A stretch of DNA of 64,000 nt from Blattamonas nauphoetae. Taxonomy: Eukaryota > Preaxostyla > Oxymonadida. The translations under genes were made by a program, and so were the position numbers. The notes under the pieces are model-generated. The model made no database searches and was not told the DNA's origin. It was given only the letters and a program-made list of their open reading frames with translations. Below are positions 33,988-45,600 of this stretch, piece by piece; the stretch's first letter is position 1, and the number at the start of each line of letters is the position of its first letter. Location: assembly GCA_033064195.1 (NCBI GenBank), contig JARBJD010000010.1:558001-622000 (forward strand). The letters are read 5' to 3'.

Positions 33988-35999
33988 CAAAAATTGATCC
34001 AAAATTTTGGACACTTGGCATGTTAATTGGATTGGACGTTGCCAATGTTGGACTGGACAATCGACCTCTATTGGACATTCATTTTTAGACTTGCTTCTCT
34101 CATCCTCAATTCACTCATTCAATCATTTTCACAAAGAAATGACAATAATCACTTAAGAAATAGCGAAATGGAGATAATTTGATCATATTTAGCCAAGTGT
34201 GAATCTCGACTTGATCCACCCACCATTGGACGTCATTGGACGTGACTGGACATTTCGCTGAAATTTTTTTTCTGAAGTCTACACAATTAGTGCATCCCGT
34301 TTATTGAGGTTTTGACGAGTCGGCAAAATTGGACAGTCCAATGGACTGTCCAGTCCTGGACTGTCCAATCGACACCTATTAAGGGATTGAGTTACATCCT
34401 CATCTCAATTACGGTTTGATGTTCACATGTCTCTCTCACTTTTTTTGAATACTAGGCGACTTCGTCTCGGTTTTGAAATACCGTGGGGTCATAAATCGCG
34501 ACGCAAAGTCAACAGATCTAGAATTCATTCATTCTTCCCCAGACACAACATCTCTCACCCCACGATTGATATCACCATCGAATCTCTATGCTTGAACTCA
34601 AATGTGTGAATTTCTCATTCTAAATTCTTCTTTTATTCCTTTCTGTTCCAGCCTTCGTTTCGCATCCTTTCCTCAAAGTTCTGCCTCGATGATACGTGAC
34701 TTTTCACTGGTGAGATCAACTTTCTTGAGTTTCTTCAATTTATGATGTGGAATCCGATATTCTCTGTATTCAGGTCGCTTCTGCGGCTATGTCAATCGTT
34801 GGGATGATCTGTGTGATCATTTATATCTTCCCTGTTGTCTTAATCAATGTTTGTTTGCTTCTTCTGCTCATTCTTTCAATTCTTCTCTTCTCATAGCAAC
34901 TGAGATTCATTGCATGATGACTCCTCACAATGTGGGGGAATGAGTTCTTTTCATTGGAATATGAATCTCTACTGCTCGTATGCACAGATTCATCCTCTAC
35001 AGTATGTTCTCTTTCATGTTTTTCCTCATCTTCCAGATATATTTGTCCAAACGCATTGGTGAGCGCTGACCTGCTCGATCACCATTGATTGTGTTCTGGA
35101 CACGCCTCTGCTCCTGTTTGGAATCATCCGCATATTTCCAAAGAATTGCAGTCAAATGCAAGAATTTGTATTCTGGATACCTTGACGGATATTCACAGCA
35201 ATTGTGATGATTCTTGGTATCATGTTTAGGTCCACTCTCAACCACACCCAAGCCCTCATCTCCACAAGTATCAACGCTGTGTGTGCTCGAACCAATTCAT
35301 CAGAGAAGTACCGCGTAACTGTCTTGGCGGAATCAAAAGGCTGTCTGTGACTCATCGAACTATTTCTCCAAGGAGTTGGGTTACTGCGGCACAACTCTTC
35401 TAACTTCGGGAAACTCAGTGTCGATGATGATTCTCTTCACCTCTGTGGTTGATGGTCGGGTCAGTATGTCTTTTGAACGAGATTGTTGTTGACACCTCCG
35501 GATGTCCACATTTCTCTTGTTTGTCATTCCGCATGCCTCATTCATTTTCTTCTCTCTCATTCCAGTTCTTTCCCCGTGTTGGTTATCTGCATCACTCCTC
35601 ATTGCACATGTTACGATTGTGGCTGCCCAGCACGTCGTTCACAACAAAGATAAGAATGAATAAACTGCAGCGGCGTTTTTATATTCATGGGAGGAAAGGA
35701 ACATATCGGCCCAACTAACAAGATATCAGCAAGAATACGAGATCTCACATCAACAGTACAGATCCTCGCAAAGTTGTAAACTGAAATATCTTTTTCTTTC
35801 AATTGGTTTTATTTGGGGTGCATTTCATGTACACAACGACAAATCGTTCATTTAACAATCCCTGCGGAGAAAATATGTTCGGAGCCAAATAACCAATATC
35901 ATGGGTCAGATCTCTCATCGCCCAAATAGGAGACTGGACATTGGACTGGACAATCCCACCTCGACTGGACACAGCTTAACAGGCCAATTGGACACCTTT
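33988..35999 (+). other. Right part of the element: motif-rich DNA and membrane-protein-like scraps
   Basis: 33988-34380 and 35930-35999 are dense in TGGAC/GTCCA motifs, including a palindromic cluster near 34332-34372. Between them are short coding-like scraps with exon-like borders. The best is at about 34650-34850, with hydrophobic residues SAAMSIVGMICVIIYIFPVV that would make a transmembrane helix. Another protein-like piece lies at 35230-35330. None can be assigned to a family with confidence. Confidence 0.3.
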
Positions 36000-36057
36000 G
36001 ACAGGTGTCCACTTTTCTGGAAAAGAGATCAAAGGTGTCCAAAATTTTGGACAGCTC

Positions 36058-36066
36058 GAAAATGAG
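36058..36066. repeat. Right 9-bp target-site duplication
   Basis: GAAAATGAG directly right of the element, matching 31248-31256. The AT-rich DNA that follows is probably the original 3' UTR of the RabGGTase alpha gene. Confidence 0.85.
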
Positions 36067-36406
36067 AATACACATTATTTTTGATCATTTTTCACGACTT
36101 TTTGATTGTTCCTGGTTGATATGAATCCATTATTCGAGTAAGAACGCGACTCTCTCAACGGTTGAAATTTGTCGTATGATCGACCCAGCTTCAACTTTTT
36201 CCTGTGAGACAGAAAACGAAGCGTCAAAATAAGCAGCTGATCCTATAGCATCGTATGAGGATATTTTGAATCTATTTTGTTCATTTCTATTCGATATTTC
36301 TCATTCTGAACTGTTAATTAGTGTTATTTTTCAATATCTCACTCATTTTCTGTTCGATCACATTTTTGTCGCATTCTTTCGTATTCTGATTGAAATTTTC
36401 ATCTAG
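36067..36406. promoter_or_regulatory. Upstream region of the eL31 gene
   Basis: This 340-bp AT-rich stretch between the element and the ribosomal protein gene must contain the eL31 promoter and probably the displaced 3' UTR of the preceding gene. No defined motif is recognised, and no TATA box could be singled out in such AT-rich DNA. Confidence 0.3.
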
Positions 36407-36790
36407 ATGGTGAAGGGAAAGAAAATTATCAAGGGAAAGGAGATTGAAAAGCGCAACAAGGGCCCCAAGACCCTCGAAATGACCATCAACCTCCACAAGG
36501 CTTGCCACGAACTTCAGTTCAAGAAGAAGGCACCTCGCGCCATCAAAACTATCAAGAAGTTTGCCAAGCAATTCACTCGCACAAGAGATGTCCGTCTCGA
36601 CCCAGAAGTCAACTTGTACGTGTGGAAGAAGGGAATCAGAAACCCACCTCGTCGCATCCGCGTCCGCTTCGAACGCAAGCTCTCTGAGGACGAGGAAGCT
36701 AAGGACAAGTACTATGTTGCTGTTTCCTACATCAAGACCGACAATTTCCACAACCTACGCCCACGCCGTATTGAACAAAGCTCAAACTAG
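36407..36790 (+). CDS. RPL31: Ribosomal protein eL31
   Basis: A single exon of 127 codons, close to the normal length of eL31 (about 113-125 residues). The family core is clear: TINLHKACHELQFKKKAPRA, then IKKFAKQFTRTRDVRLDPEV, NLYVWKKGIRNPPRRIRVR and the final YVAVSYIKTDNFHNLR. eL31 sits near the peptide exit tunnel of the 60S subunit, where it helps dock chaperones and the signal recognition particle. Codon use is strongly biased to C-ending codons (AAG, CTC, ATC), as expected for a highly expressed gene. The start lies in a CTAGATGG context. The short lysine-rich N-terminal extension is typical of protist versions. Confidence 0.97.
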   Translation: MVKGKKIIKGKEIEKRNKGPKTLEMTINLHKACHELQFKKKAPRAIKTIKKFAKQFTRTRDVRLDPEVNLYVWKKGIRNPPRRIRVRFERKLSEDEEAKDKYYVAVSYIKTDNFHNLRPRRIEQSSN

Positions 36791-37324
36791 GCTTTTAATT
36801 GTTGGATTCTCTTCGCCTGTCCTGCGATCATTTCATCATGAATGCTGAACGGCGATCATTTGTTTTCCTCCCAACCTCGTTCGTCTCTCCTTTCCACGCA
36901 TCACCTCCAATTAACCCATTTGCACACGACAGAACCAAAAACCCATCCTCTCAATCTATTATCTGCACTCATAGCGTATCCTGCAAACACCAACACCATA
37001 TTGGAGAATAGAGGAGAATGCAATAAAATGTTCGATTTATGAGAGGGTTCAAATTTTGGAGGAAAAAAACTAATAATTGTGTGTGGATCAAAATGGGAAT
37101 CTTTAGTGCGATAGTTGACACTCTATTTATCCTTACAGCCTTGTTTATGCTACATTCGCAAGAGGTTGCCCCTGTTGTCGAAGCTACATTGTACGTTACA
37201 ACGGACCAAAACTGGCCTCGCCCTTCCCAACTCTTCATTCAAAAAAAGACAACCAAATCAAGAGAAAGTAAAAATTGATTGATTATAATCAAGAAAATGA
37301 AGTGAATCTCCACTAGACTCACTC
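36791..37324. other. Intergenic region, possible small frame only
   Basis: Convergent intergenic DNA. A frame at 37039-37278 on the plus strand would encode 79 residues with one hydrophobic helix (IFSAIVDTLFILTALFML), but there is no supporting splice or start context. I do not call it a gene. Confidence 0.3.
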
Positions 37325-39402
37325 TCAATCAACAGTTGATTTTCTTTGAGATTTTGTGCCAAGTTTTGCAGCAGGGTAATCAGACTCCAACCCAAACAAA
37401 CTGGCATCGAACGTTGATGGTGTGAATGGATGGATATACCCAGGAAGCTCGCCACGGACAGCTTGGAGAATGTAGATCAGACTCCCCTGGCGAGGGCTTT
37501 GATAGATTCGATTCAAAATAGAACAGAAGAAGAGAACGCGGGTGATCTTATCCTTCAGTTCGGGATGAAGACGCTGTGAAACGGAAGCCTCGTCTGGCAT
37601 TTCGTTTGTTTGACGTTCGAGTCCGAGAAGGAGGACGAGCACGTCGATCAGAACAATCGCAGTATTCATCAGAGTGAGGTCCCAATGTGCTTCGTTGTGG
37701 TCATATGCAAGATCATTCCAGGCTTCGGTGGAGAAGACGGCGAGACGGACAATGGATGAGAGAGGATGGGGGGATGCAAGTGAAGTGTTTCGGAAGATAG
37801 CGAAAAGATTTTTGTTGGTGGGTCTAGGAACAAAATCTTTAGGTGGTTCTATTTTGTTTCCGTCTTTGTGAGGAAGAGATTCAGTTCGGTTAAGGGGGAG
37901 AGCAACAGAACATGTCTGACTAACCGATCGTGCTGAGAATGGAGTTTTTGAATGGATTCGAGCCGAAGTTGGAGGAGTTTTGAATGGTGACGAACTCTTT
38001 GTGAGGAGTTTCTCTTCTTCTTTGATCGACAAGAAATCTTTCTTTGGAGTTTCGGGTGCATTGTCCTTATTTCCCCGTCCAACAAAAGGTAGAGAACCAA
38101 AGATGCGAGAAAGGACACCAGGTTTGTTTGGAGCTACTGTTTCTTCAATTGGATGTGCTGCATCTTTCTCTTCAAAGTCAAAATCATATTTGAACACATC
38201 GGCTTCCTGCTTTGGAGATTCGAGAAGAGAAGATGATGGTTTATCTTCGAACAATGACGAAACATTCTTCAGTCCAGATGATGTACGGTTTTTCACTTCA
38301 CCAAGGAGGTATCTGGACATGCGCTTGATCTTTCGTTCAGCTTCAGCGTCAGCTTCTTTTTTTTGATTTGATCCTTCAGGGACAAGTTTTTTTGGGTCAG
38401 GGTATAAATTTTCTTCCTCTAACAATGCGAGATAGTTGACAAGATTTGGTCGGGAATCAAGCATGGGAGAAGAAAGAGCTGCACTGGCAATTGTAACCAC
38501 AGATGATCTGATGTTTGAGTACGGTGTCGAATAAGCAGGAGAGTTGCCGAGTTTTGGCGAGGGACTTGACAGATCAATTGGGATATTGGCATCTCGATGT
38601 CGAATCCGAGAACGGGAGGTATGTGGTGTTTCAACAGGTTCGTCTCTTCGTTCTTTTTTGATCGGGGTGGCCTTTGATGATTTCACGGGAGTTTGGTTTC
38701 GGATGGAATGTGTGGTTTTCGGTGTGGAGGTTGTGAGTGGATTCGGCGGATATTGGATTGATTTTCCTTCAGGATAGAGGTTGTGGATGAACATTTGTTC
38801 TAAAATAGGTTCAATCAAAGAAACGATTAAATCTACTGCTCTGTTCAGCTCCGTTCTGCTGAGGAGAGTGAAGAGCCTTGTGCAGACGATGCAGAGAGGG
38901 ACAGAATAAGGAGGATCTGGAATCTCAAAACCATCATCAAAACCAAAAAGCGGTGCATCAAAAAAGAATGCATTCGGAAGACCGATTTGACCAACAACTC
39001 TGCAGATGGTTGTGACATCTTGTTCGAGAGCTTCAGTCAGTGATTCCTCCACGCCTTCATCCAAAAATCGTTCATAGATATCAAGACCCTGCAAGAAACA
39101 GACCCTTGAGTGAGGGACCCAGTATTGAAGATCACAATAATCGAACTTCACAAGTGCTAATTTTCCTTTTGTCACATAATCGTGAGGGTACTCTGTGGGT
39201 TTGACAACATCAAGTACCGTTCCTCGAAGAATGGCAGTGAATGGATCTGAGAGAGTTGACCGGACACGAATCCGCCTTCCGACGTATCGGCTTAGTCTAA
39301 ACAAGTTGTTCGTAAATTTAAAACAGTGACATACTCGACATCAATTGTGATCTCTCGTTTCGCTTTTGGTGTTTCTAAAATCTCGGGCGGGGATTCTGTC
39401 AT
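37325..39402 (-). CDS. Unrecognised 679-residue protein with beta-barrel-like N-terminus
   Basis: Two exons (39402-39335 and 39296-37325) sum to 679 codons plus stop. The intron is 38 nt. Residues about 25-90 (RYVGRRIRVRS, DPFTAILRGTVLDVVKP, LALVKFDYCDLQYWVPHSRV) look like a small SH3- or Tudor-like beta-barrel, which is an inference from alternating hydrophobic residues. A helical region follows (about 95-215). The middle, about 215-520, is Ser/Pro/Lys-rich and disordered with possible phosphorylation sites (SPSPK, TPKKD). A helical C-terminal domain occupies about 525-650. Nuclear function would fit but is not shown. I cannot name a family. Confidence 0.7.
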
Positions 39403-39630
39403 CAATCCAATGATAATGTGACGATTAGTGGGGCTTGGCGGACTGAACAAGTTGGATTAGGGGCGTTGAACCTGATCGAGAAAAAGGCCTCCATGACAAC
39501 TATTAATCCCTCCAAGAACCAGTCCAATGTGGTAGAAGATTCTGAAAGAATGATTCTTAAATTCGTTAAGTCGTCAAGCAGAATGATGATCGTGTGAAAT
39601 GTTTCTCTCTCATGAAGATAAATGATGAAA

Positions 39631-42600
39631 TTACAAATAAGGAAGCAAAAATGACGGTTTCAATGGGAGCGAAAACAAGTATTCCTGCGTTAAACGTTCG
39701 GGCCAATCCCGATAGAACGTTTGGTGGTTAGAAGAAGTTGATGCGAAGACAAGGAGGGAGATAGTTTGGAAAACAGTCTTCCTCTGCTTCTCAAGAGCGC
39801 GTTCAAGGTGTTGCAGATCAGTGTTTGATGTCGAATTCGATCTGAAGAACGATCTCCACAAGAACCGTCTGCGGAGACAATTCTCCCTCCAACTTTCATA
39901 ATTCCCGTCACTGTTCACGCGGAGTGCATCGGGATTGACGATCAATTGGCCTTTTTGTCCACGCTGGAGGACTCCTTGGCGGATCAGTTCGTGTTTCACA
40001 AACAGCGAGCGGATTCTTGGAAGGAATCCACCCATTTCTCGAAGAGCGGAAAGAACACTTTTTGAATCGAGAGCGAGTTGAGTCGGAGAAGAAGAAGGGA
40101 TGCGGACTTCTTCCAAGAATTGAAGTAGATGGTGCGCTGTGTTGATCTCATATTCCATCCACCTCCGAACAAACGACACAGTTCGCACGACCAACGCGAC
40201 AAGAATCACAAAAATCAAAGTGAATATGACAACTCTCTGAGCGTGCCATGAAGCAGAGCTGAGGATTTGGGAAAGAGTCTGGATCCTGTGGATGACCCGA
40301 CAGGACATCGGGAGAGAGGTCCAGTCATCAGACGCAACAACAAGATTGGATGTCAACTCCTTTCGAACTTTTCCAGTGTTAATCGCCTCCGCAAGGGCAG
40401 CTGACAACGTCTGTGCATTCACAACTTCGACAAATGATTGGTGTGGAGTGGAAGTTTTGGATGTTGATGCAAAGTCCAGTGACAATCTCTTCGCAAAATC
40501 GATGTCCGTATCGGCACGACCAATTGTGGATGATTCGAGATAGGATTGGAATGCTGAGGCAAGAAGGTGCGGGTAGTTGTCAGTCACCCATTCTTCAAGT
40601 GTGGCAACATTGATTCCATGAACGCGGTTATCAAGCGATGCTGATAGAGTGAATCTCTGATCCTGCGGAGGTCGGGCCCCAAACTGGCGGCAGGTGAAGC
40701 GCTCCTTTTGGATTTCAGCAAGCTCAACGATGAGTGACGAGATGGAAGCTGTGGATGGATGAGGCACGCATCGAATCTCCGACGAGGCCGGAATTGCTGA
40801 ATTGTCAGTTTTGTCAAATGATACGATGTAGCCAGGGAGGCACTGGATAAGGTCGGTTCGAGATTCGTTCCAAACCTGAATGCAGAGACCGTGTCGAGGA
40901 CAATTTGGACGAGAGGACTGAGATTGTGCAAGACATTCCAAAGAGTACGAATCGTTTACAGAAGCAAGTCGGTGTGTCGGATCCACTGACGAACTGTCAA
41001 GATCGATAAACGATGTTGAGCTGGGTTTGACGTGAGAGGCGGACGATGGATAGCTCAAAGGCGGGTGTGAGCGCGCGTAGAGTGCTTTTCCTCCAAAGAA
41101 AAGGGCCAGAAAAACGACCACGACAACAGTGACGAAAAGAAGAATGAGTTGGCACAACGAAAGTTGGCTTGGGTGGATGATTGTTGATATGGTCGAGGAG
41201 ATGCTGTTGGGGCGTGAATTTGATTTGGAAATTTTGGAGGAGGATGATGAGTGAGACAAAGGTGGTTTGTTTGGAGAATGAGAGATTGAAGATTGAAGTC
41301 CGGAAAAGGGCGTACGGGTTGATGGGCGGGATGATTGAGGATGGACAGACGACTGAGAAGTAGGAGGCGGGACAGTTGCATCAGGAATACGAATTGAGTT
41401 CAAGGACGTTGACTTGGAACGGAAGGTTGAAATGACGAAAGACGAGAATCGAGAATAGAGTGAAGGACGGGAAGAAGAAGACAATTGCGAAGACATTTGA
41501 GCGCCAGTTTCGGGAGAGGTAGGGATGGATTCATCATCGGAGTGAGGAAGTGAAGAGTTTGAGGGTGTGTCAACGGTGTTGGTTGACGAATTGGATGAGT
41601 TCTTATCTTTCTTCCCAATCCCAAAAACACTTCCCAACCACAAAAACATCCCTCCCAACATTCCAAACAATCCAACTCCTTTCTTTTCTTCTCCATCTTT
41701 CTGTTCTCCTCCATCCCTCTTTTCTTTCGCATCCTTCTTTGTCTTCTTCTCTTTCAATTCCTGTTTCGCTTTCGCTTCCAATTCTGATTTCTCTTTCGCT
41801 GCTGCAACTCGAGCTGCCTTCTCTTCTTTTCGTCGAGCGGCTGCTTCTTGCTTCTCTCGTTCCAATTGAGCTCGACGTTCACGCTCTTCTTCTTTCCGAA
41901 TTCGTTCCGCTTCTGCTTTCTGAGCTGCCGCTTCTTGCTTCTCTCGTTCCAATTGAGCTCGACGTTCACGCTCTTCTTCTTTCCGAATTCGTTCCGCTTC
42001 TGCTTTCTGAGCTGCCGCTTCTTGCTTCTCTCGTTCCAATTGAGCTCGACGTTCACGCTCTTCTTCTTTCCGAATTCGTTCTGCTTCCGCTTTCTGAGCT
42101 GCCGCTTCTGCTTCCAATCTCTTCTTCTCTTCTGCTGCTAGCTTTCGTCCTTCTTCCGCCACTTTCTTTTTCTCCATCGCTTCTGCCTTCTTCTTTCCTT
42201 TCTCTTCTGCAATTCGCCGACTTCTCTCCATCTTCGATTCCACATCAATACTCTCCTCTTTTCCTGCTTTCTTGTGATCTTCTCTTTCGCTCTCTTCTCT
42301 CCCAGCAATCCCTTCTTCCATCTCTGACGCAACTCCTTCCCCATTCGAAAATCTCTCGTTCTTTTCAATCTCCCCTTCCGTCGAAGGTGCCAATTTCTCT
42401 TCTTTCTTCCCAATCCCAAAAACACTTCCCAACCACAAAACATCCCTCCCAACATTCCAAACAATCCAACTCCTTTCTTTTCTTCTCCATCTTTCTGTTC
42501 TCCTCCATCCCTCTTTTCTTTCGCATCCTTCTTTGTCTTCTTCTCTTTCAATTCCTGTTTCGCTTTCGCTTCCAATTCTGATTTCTCTTTCGCTGCTGCA

Positions 42601-45600
42601 ACTCGAGCTGCCTTCTCTTCTTTTCGTCGAGCGGCTGCTTCTTGCTTCTCTCGTTCCAATTGAGCTCGACGTTCACGCTCTTCTTCTTTCCGAATTCGTT
42701 CCGCTTCTGCTTTCTGAGCTGCCGCTTCTTGCTTCTCTCGTTCCAATTGAGCTCGACGTTCACGCTCTTCTTCTTTCCGAATTCGTTCCGCTTCTGCTTT
42801 CTGAGCTGCCGCTTCTTGCTTCTCTCGTTCCAATTGAGCTCGACGTTCACGCTCTTCTTCTTTCCGAATTCGTTCCGCTTCTGCTTTCTGAGCTGCCGCT
42901 TCTTGCTTCTCTCGTTCCAATTGAGCTCGACGTTCACGCTCTTCTTCTTTCCGAATTCGTTCTGCTTCCGCTTTCTGAGCTGCCGCTTCTGCTTCCAATC
43001 TCTTCTTCTCTTCTGCTGCTAGCTTTCGTCCTTCTTCCGCCACTTTCTTTTTCTCCATCGCTTCTGCCTTCTTCTTTCCTTTCTCTTCTGCAATTCGCCG
43101 ACTTCTCTCCATCTTCGATTCCACATCAATACTCTCCTCTTTTCCTGCTTTCTTGTGATCTTCTCTTTCGCTCTCTTCTCTCCCAGCAATCCCTTCTTCC
43201 ATCTCTGACGCAACTCCTTCCCCATTCGAAAATCTCTCGTTCTTTTCAATCTCCCCTTCCGTCGAAGGTGCCAATTTCTCTTCTTTCTTCCCAATCCCAA
43301 AAACACTTCCCAACCACAAAAACATCCCTCCCAACATTCCAAACAATCCAACTCCTTTCTTTTCTTCTCCATCTTTCTGTTCTCCTCCATCCCTCTTTTC
43401 TTTCGCATCCTTCTTTGTCTTCTTCTCTTTCAATTCCTGTTTCGCTTTCGCTTCCAATTCTGATTTCTCTTTCGCTGCTGCAACTCGAGCTGCCTTCTCT
43501 TCTTTTCGTCGAGCGGCTGCTTCTTTGCTTCTCTCGTTCCAATTGAGCTCGACGTTCACGCTCTTCTTCTTTCCGAATTCGTTCCGCTTCTGCTTTCTGA
43601 GCTGCCGCTTCTTGCTTCTCTCGTTCCAATTGGGCTCGACGTTCACGCTCTTCTTCTTTCCGAATTCGTTCCGCTTCTGCTTTCTGAGCTGCCGCTTCTT
43701 GCTTCTCTCGTTCCAATTGAGCTCGACGTTCACGCTCTTCTTCTTTCCGAATTCGTTCCGCTTCTGCTTTCTGAGCTGCCGCTTCTTGCTTCTCTCGTTC
43801 CAATTGGGCTCGACGTTCACGCTCTTCTTCTTTCCGAATTCGTTCTGCTTCCGCTTTCTGAGCTGCCGCTTCTGCTTCCAATCTCTTCTTCTCTTCTGCT
43901 GCTAGCTTTCGTCCTTCTTCCGCCACTTTCTTTTTCTCCATCGCTTCTGCCTTCTTCTTTCCTTTCTCTTCTGCAATTCGCCGACTTCTCTCCATCTTCG
44001 ATTCCACATCAATACTCTCCTCTTTTCCTGCTTTCTTGTGATCTTCTCTTTCGCTCTCTTCTCTCCCAGCAATCCCTTCTTCCATCTCTGACGCAACTCC
44101 TTCCCCATTCGAAAATCTCTCGTTCTTTTCAATCTCCCCTTCCGTCGAAGGTGCCAATTTCTCTTCTTTCTTCCCAATCCCAAAACACTTCCCAACCACA
44201 AAAACATCCCTCCCAACATTCCAAACAATCCAACTCCTTTCTTTTCTTCTCCATCTTTCTGTTCTCCTCCATCCCTCTTTTCTTTCGCATCCTTCTTTGT
44301 CTTCTTCTCTTTCAATTCCTGTTTCGCTTTCGCTTCCAATTCTGATTTCTCTTTCGCTGCTGCAACTCAGGCTGCCTTCTCTTCTTTTCGTCGAGCGGCT
44401 GCTTCTTTGCTTCTCTCGTTCCAATTGAGCTCGACGTTCACGCTCTTCTTCTTTCCGAATTCGTTCCGCTTCTGCTTTCTGAGCTGCCGCTTCTTGCTTC
44501 TCTCGTTCCAATTGAGCTCGACGTTCACGCTCTTCTTCTTTCCGAATTCGTTCCGCTTCTGCTTTCTGAGCTGCCGCTTCTTGCTTCTCTCGTTCCAATT
44601 GGGCTCGACGTTCACGCTCTTCTTCTTTCCGAATTCGTTCCGCTTCTGCTTTCTGAGCTGCCGCTTCTTGCTTCTCTCGTTCCAATTGAGCTCGACGTTC
44701 ACGCTCTTCTTCTTTCCGAATTCGTTCTGCTTCCGCTTTCTGAGCTGCCGCTTCTGCTTCCAATCTCTTCTTCTCTTCTGCTGCTAGCTTTCGTCCTTCT
44801 TCCGCCACTTTCTTTTTCTCCATCGCTTCTGCCTTCTTCTTTCCTTTCTCTTCTGCAATTCGCCGACTTCTCTCCATCTTCGATTCCACATCAATACTCT
44901 CCTCTTTTCCTGCTTTCTTGTGATCTTCTCTTTCGCTCTCTTCTCTCCCAGCAATCCCTTCTTCCATCTCTGACGCAACTCCTTCCCCATTCGAAAATCT
45001 CTCGTTCTTTTCAATCTCCCCTTCCGTCGAAGGTGCCAATTTCTCTTCTTTCTTCCCAATCCCAAAAACACTTCCCAACCACAAAAACATCCCTCCCAAC
45101 ATTCCAAACAATCCAACTCCTTTCTTTTCTTCTCCATCTTTCTGTTCTCCTCCATCCCTCTTTTCTTTCGCATCCTTCTTTGTCTTCTTCTCTTTCAATT
45201 CCTGTTTCGCTTTCGCTTCCAATTCTGATTTCTCTTTCGCTGCTGCAACTCGAGCTGCCTTCTCTTCTTTTCGTCGAGCGGCTGCTTCTTGCTTCTCTCG
45301 TTCCAATTGAGCTCGACGTTCACGCTCTTCTTCTTTCCGAATTCGTTCCGCTTCTGCTTTCTGAGCTGCCGCTTCTTGCTTCTCTCGTTCCAATTGAGCT
45401 CGACGTTCACGCTCTTCTTCTTTCCGAATTCGTTCCGCTTCTGCTTTCTGAGCTGCCGCTTCTTGCTTCTCTCGTTCCAATTGAGCTCGACGTTCACGCT
45501 CTTCTTCTTTCCGAATTCGTTCCGCTTCTGCTTTCTGAGCTGCCGCTTCTGCTTCCAATCTCTTCTTCTCTTCTGCTGCTCGTTTTCGTCCTTCTTCGGC

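Larger units (their letters stand above)
31257..36057. mobile_element. 4.8-kb terminal-inverted-repeat element with 9-bp target duplication
   Basis: Both ends read GAGCTGTCCAAAATTTTGGA inward. The terminal repeats are 58 bp (31257-31314 and 36000-36057) with one mismatch. The 9-mer GAAAATGAG abuts both ends exactly (31248-31256 and 36058-36066), as expected of a staggered-cut insertion. Nine-base duplications fit Mutator-like or Merlin-type DNA transposons. TGGAC/GTCCA motifs crowd the outer few hundred bases of both ends and about 33900-34380. Inside lies a second inverted pair with 418-bp arms. No transposase was recognised. The interior holds gene-like fragments with splice-like borders. 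The element sits in the stop codon and 3' UTR of the prenyltransferase gene and leaves its product intact. Confidence 0.85.

Noticed and set aside
34650-35330. ABC-transporter exons inside the element
   Set aside because: One membrane-helix-like piece was suggestive, but no Walker or signature motif exists and the similarity is too weak to name.
31257-36057. LTR retroelement or Polinton-like virus relic
   Set aside because: The paired repeats are inverted, not direct. The target duplication is 9 bp rather than the 5-6 bp expected, and no polymerase, integrase or capsid gene could be seen.
37039-37278. Small membrane protein of 79 residues
   Set aside because: One hydrophobic helix only, with no splice or start evidence, in AT-rich intergenic DNA where such frames are common by chance.
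41611-45570. CRISPR-like or satellite array
   Set aside because: The repeats are in frame with a protein, have no unique spacers and occur in a eukaryotic gene with two membrane helices downstream.
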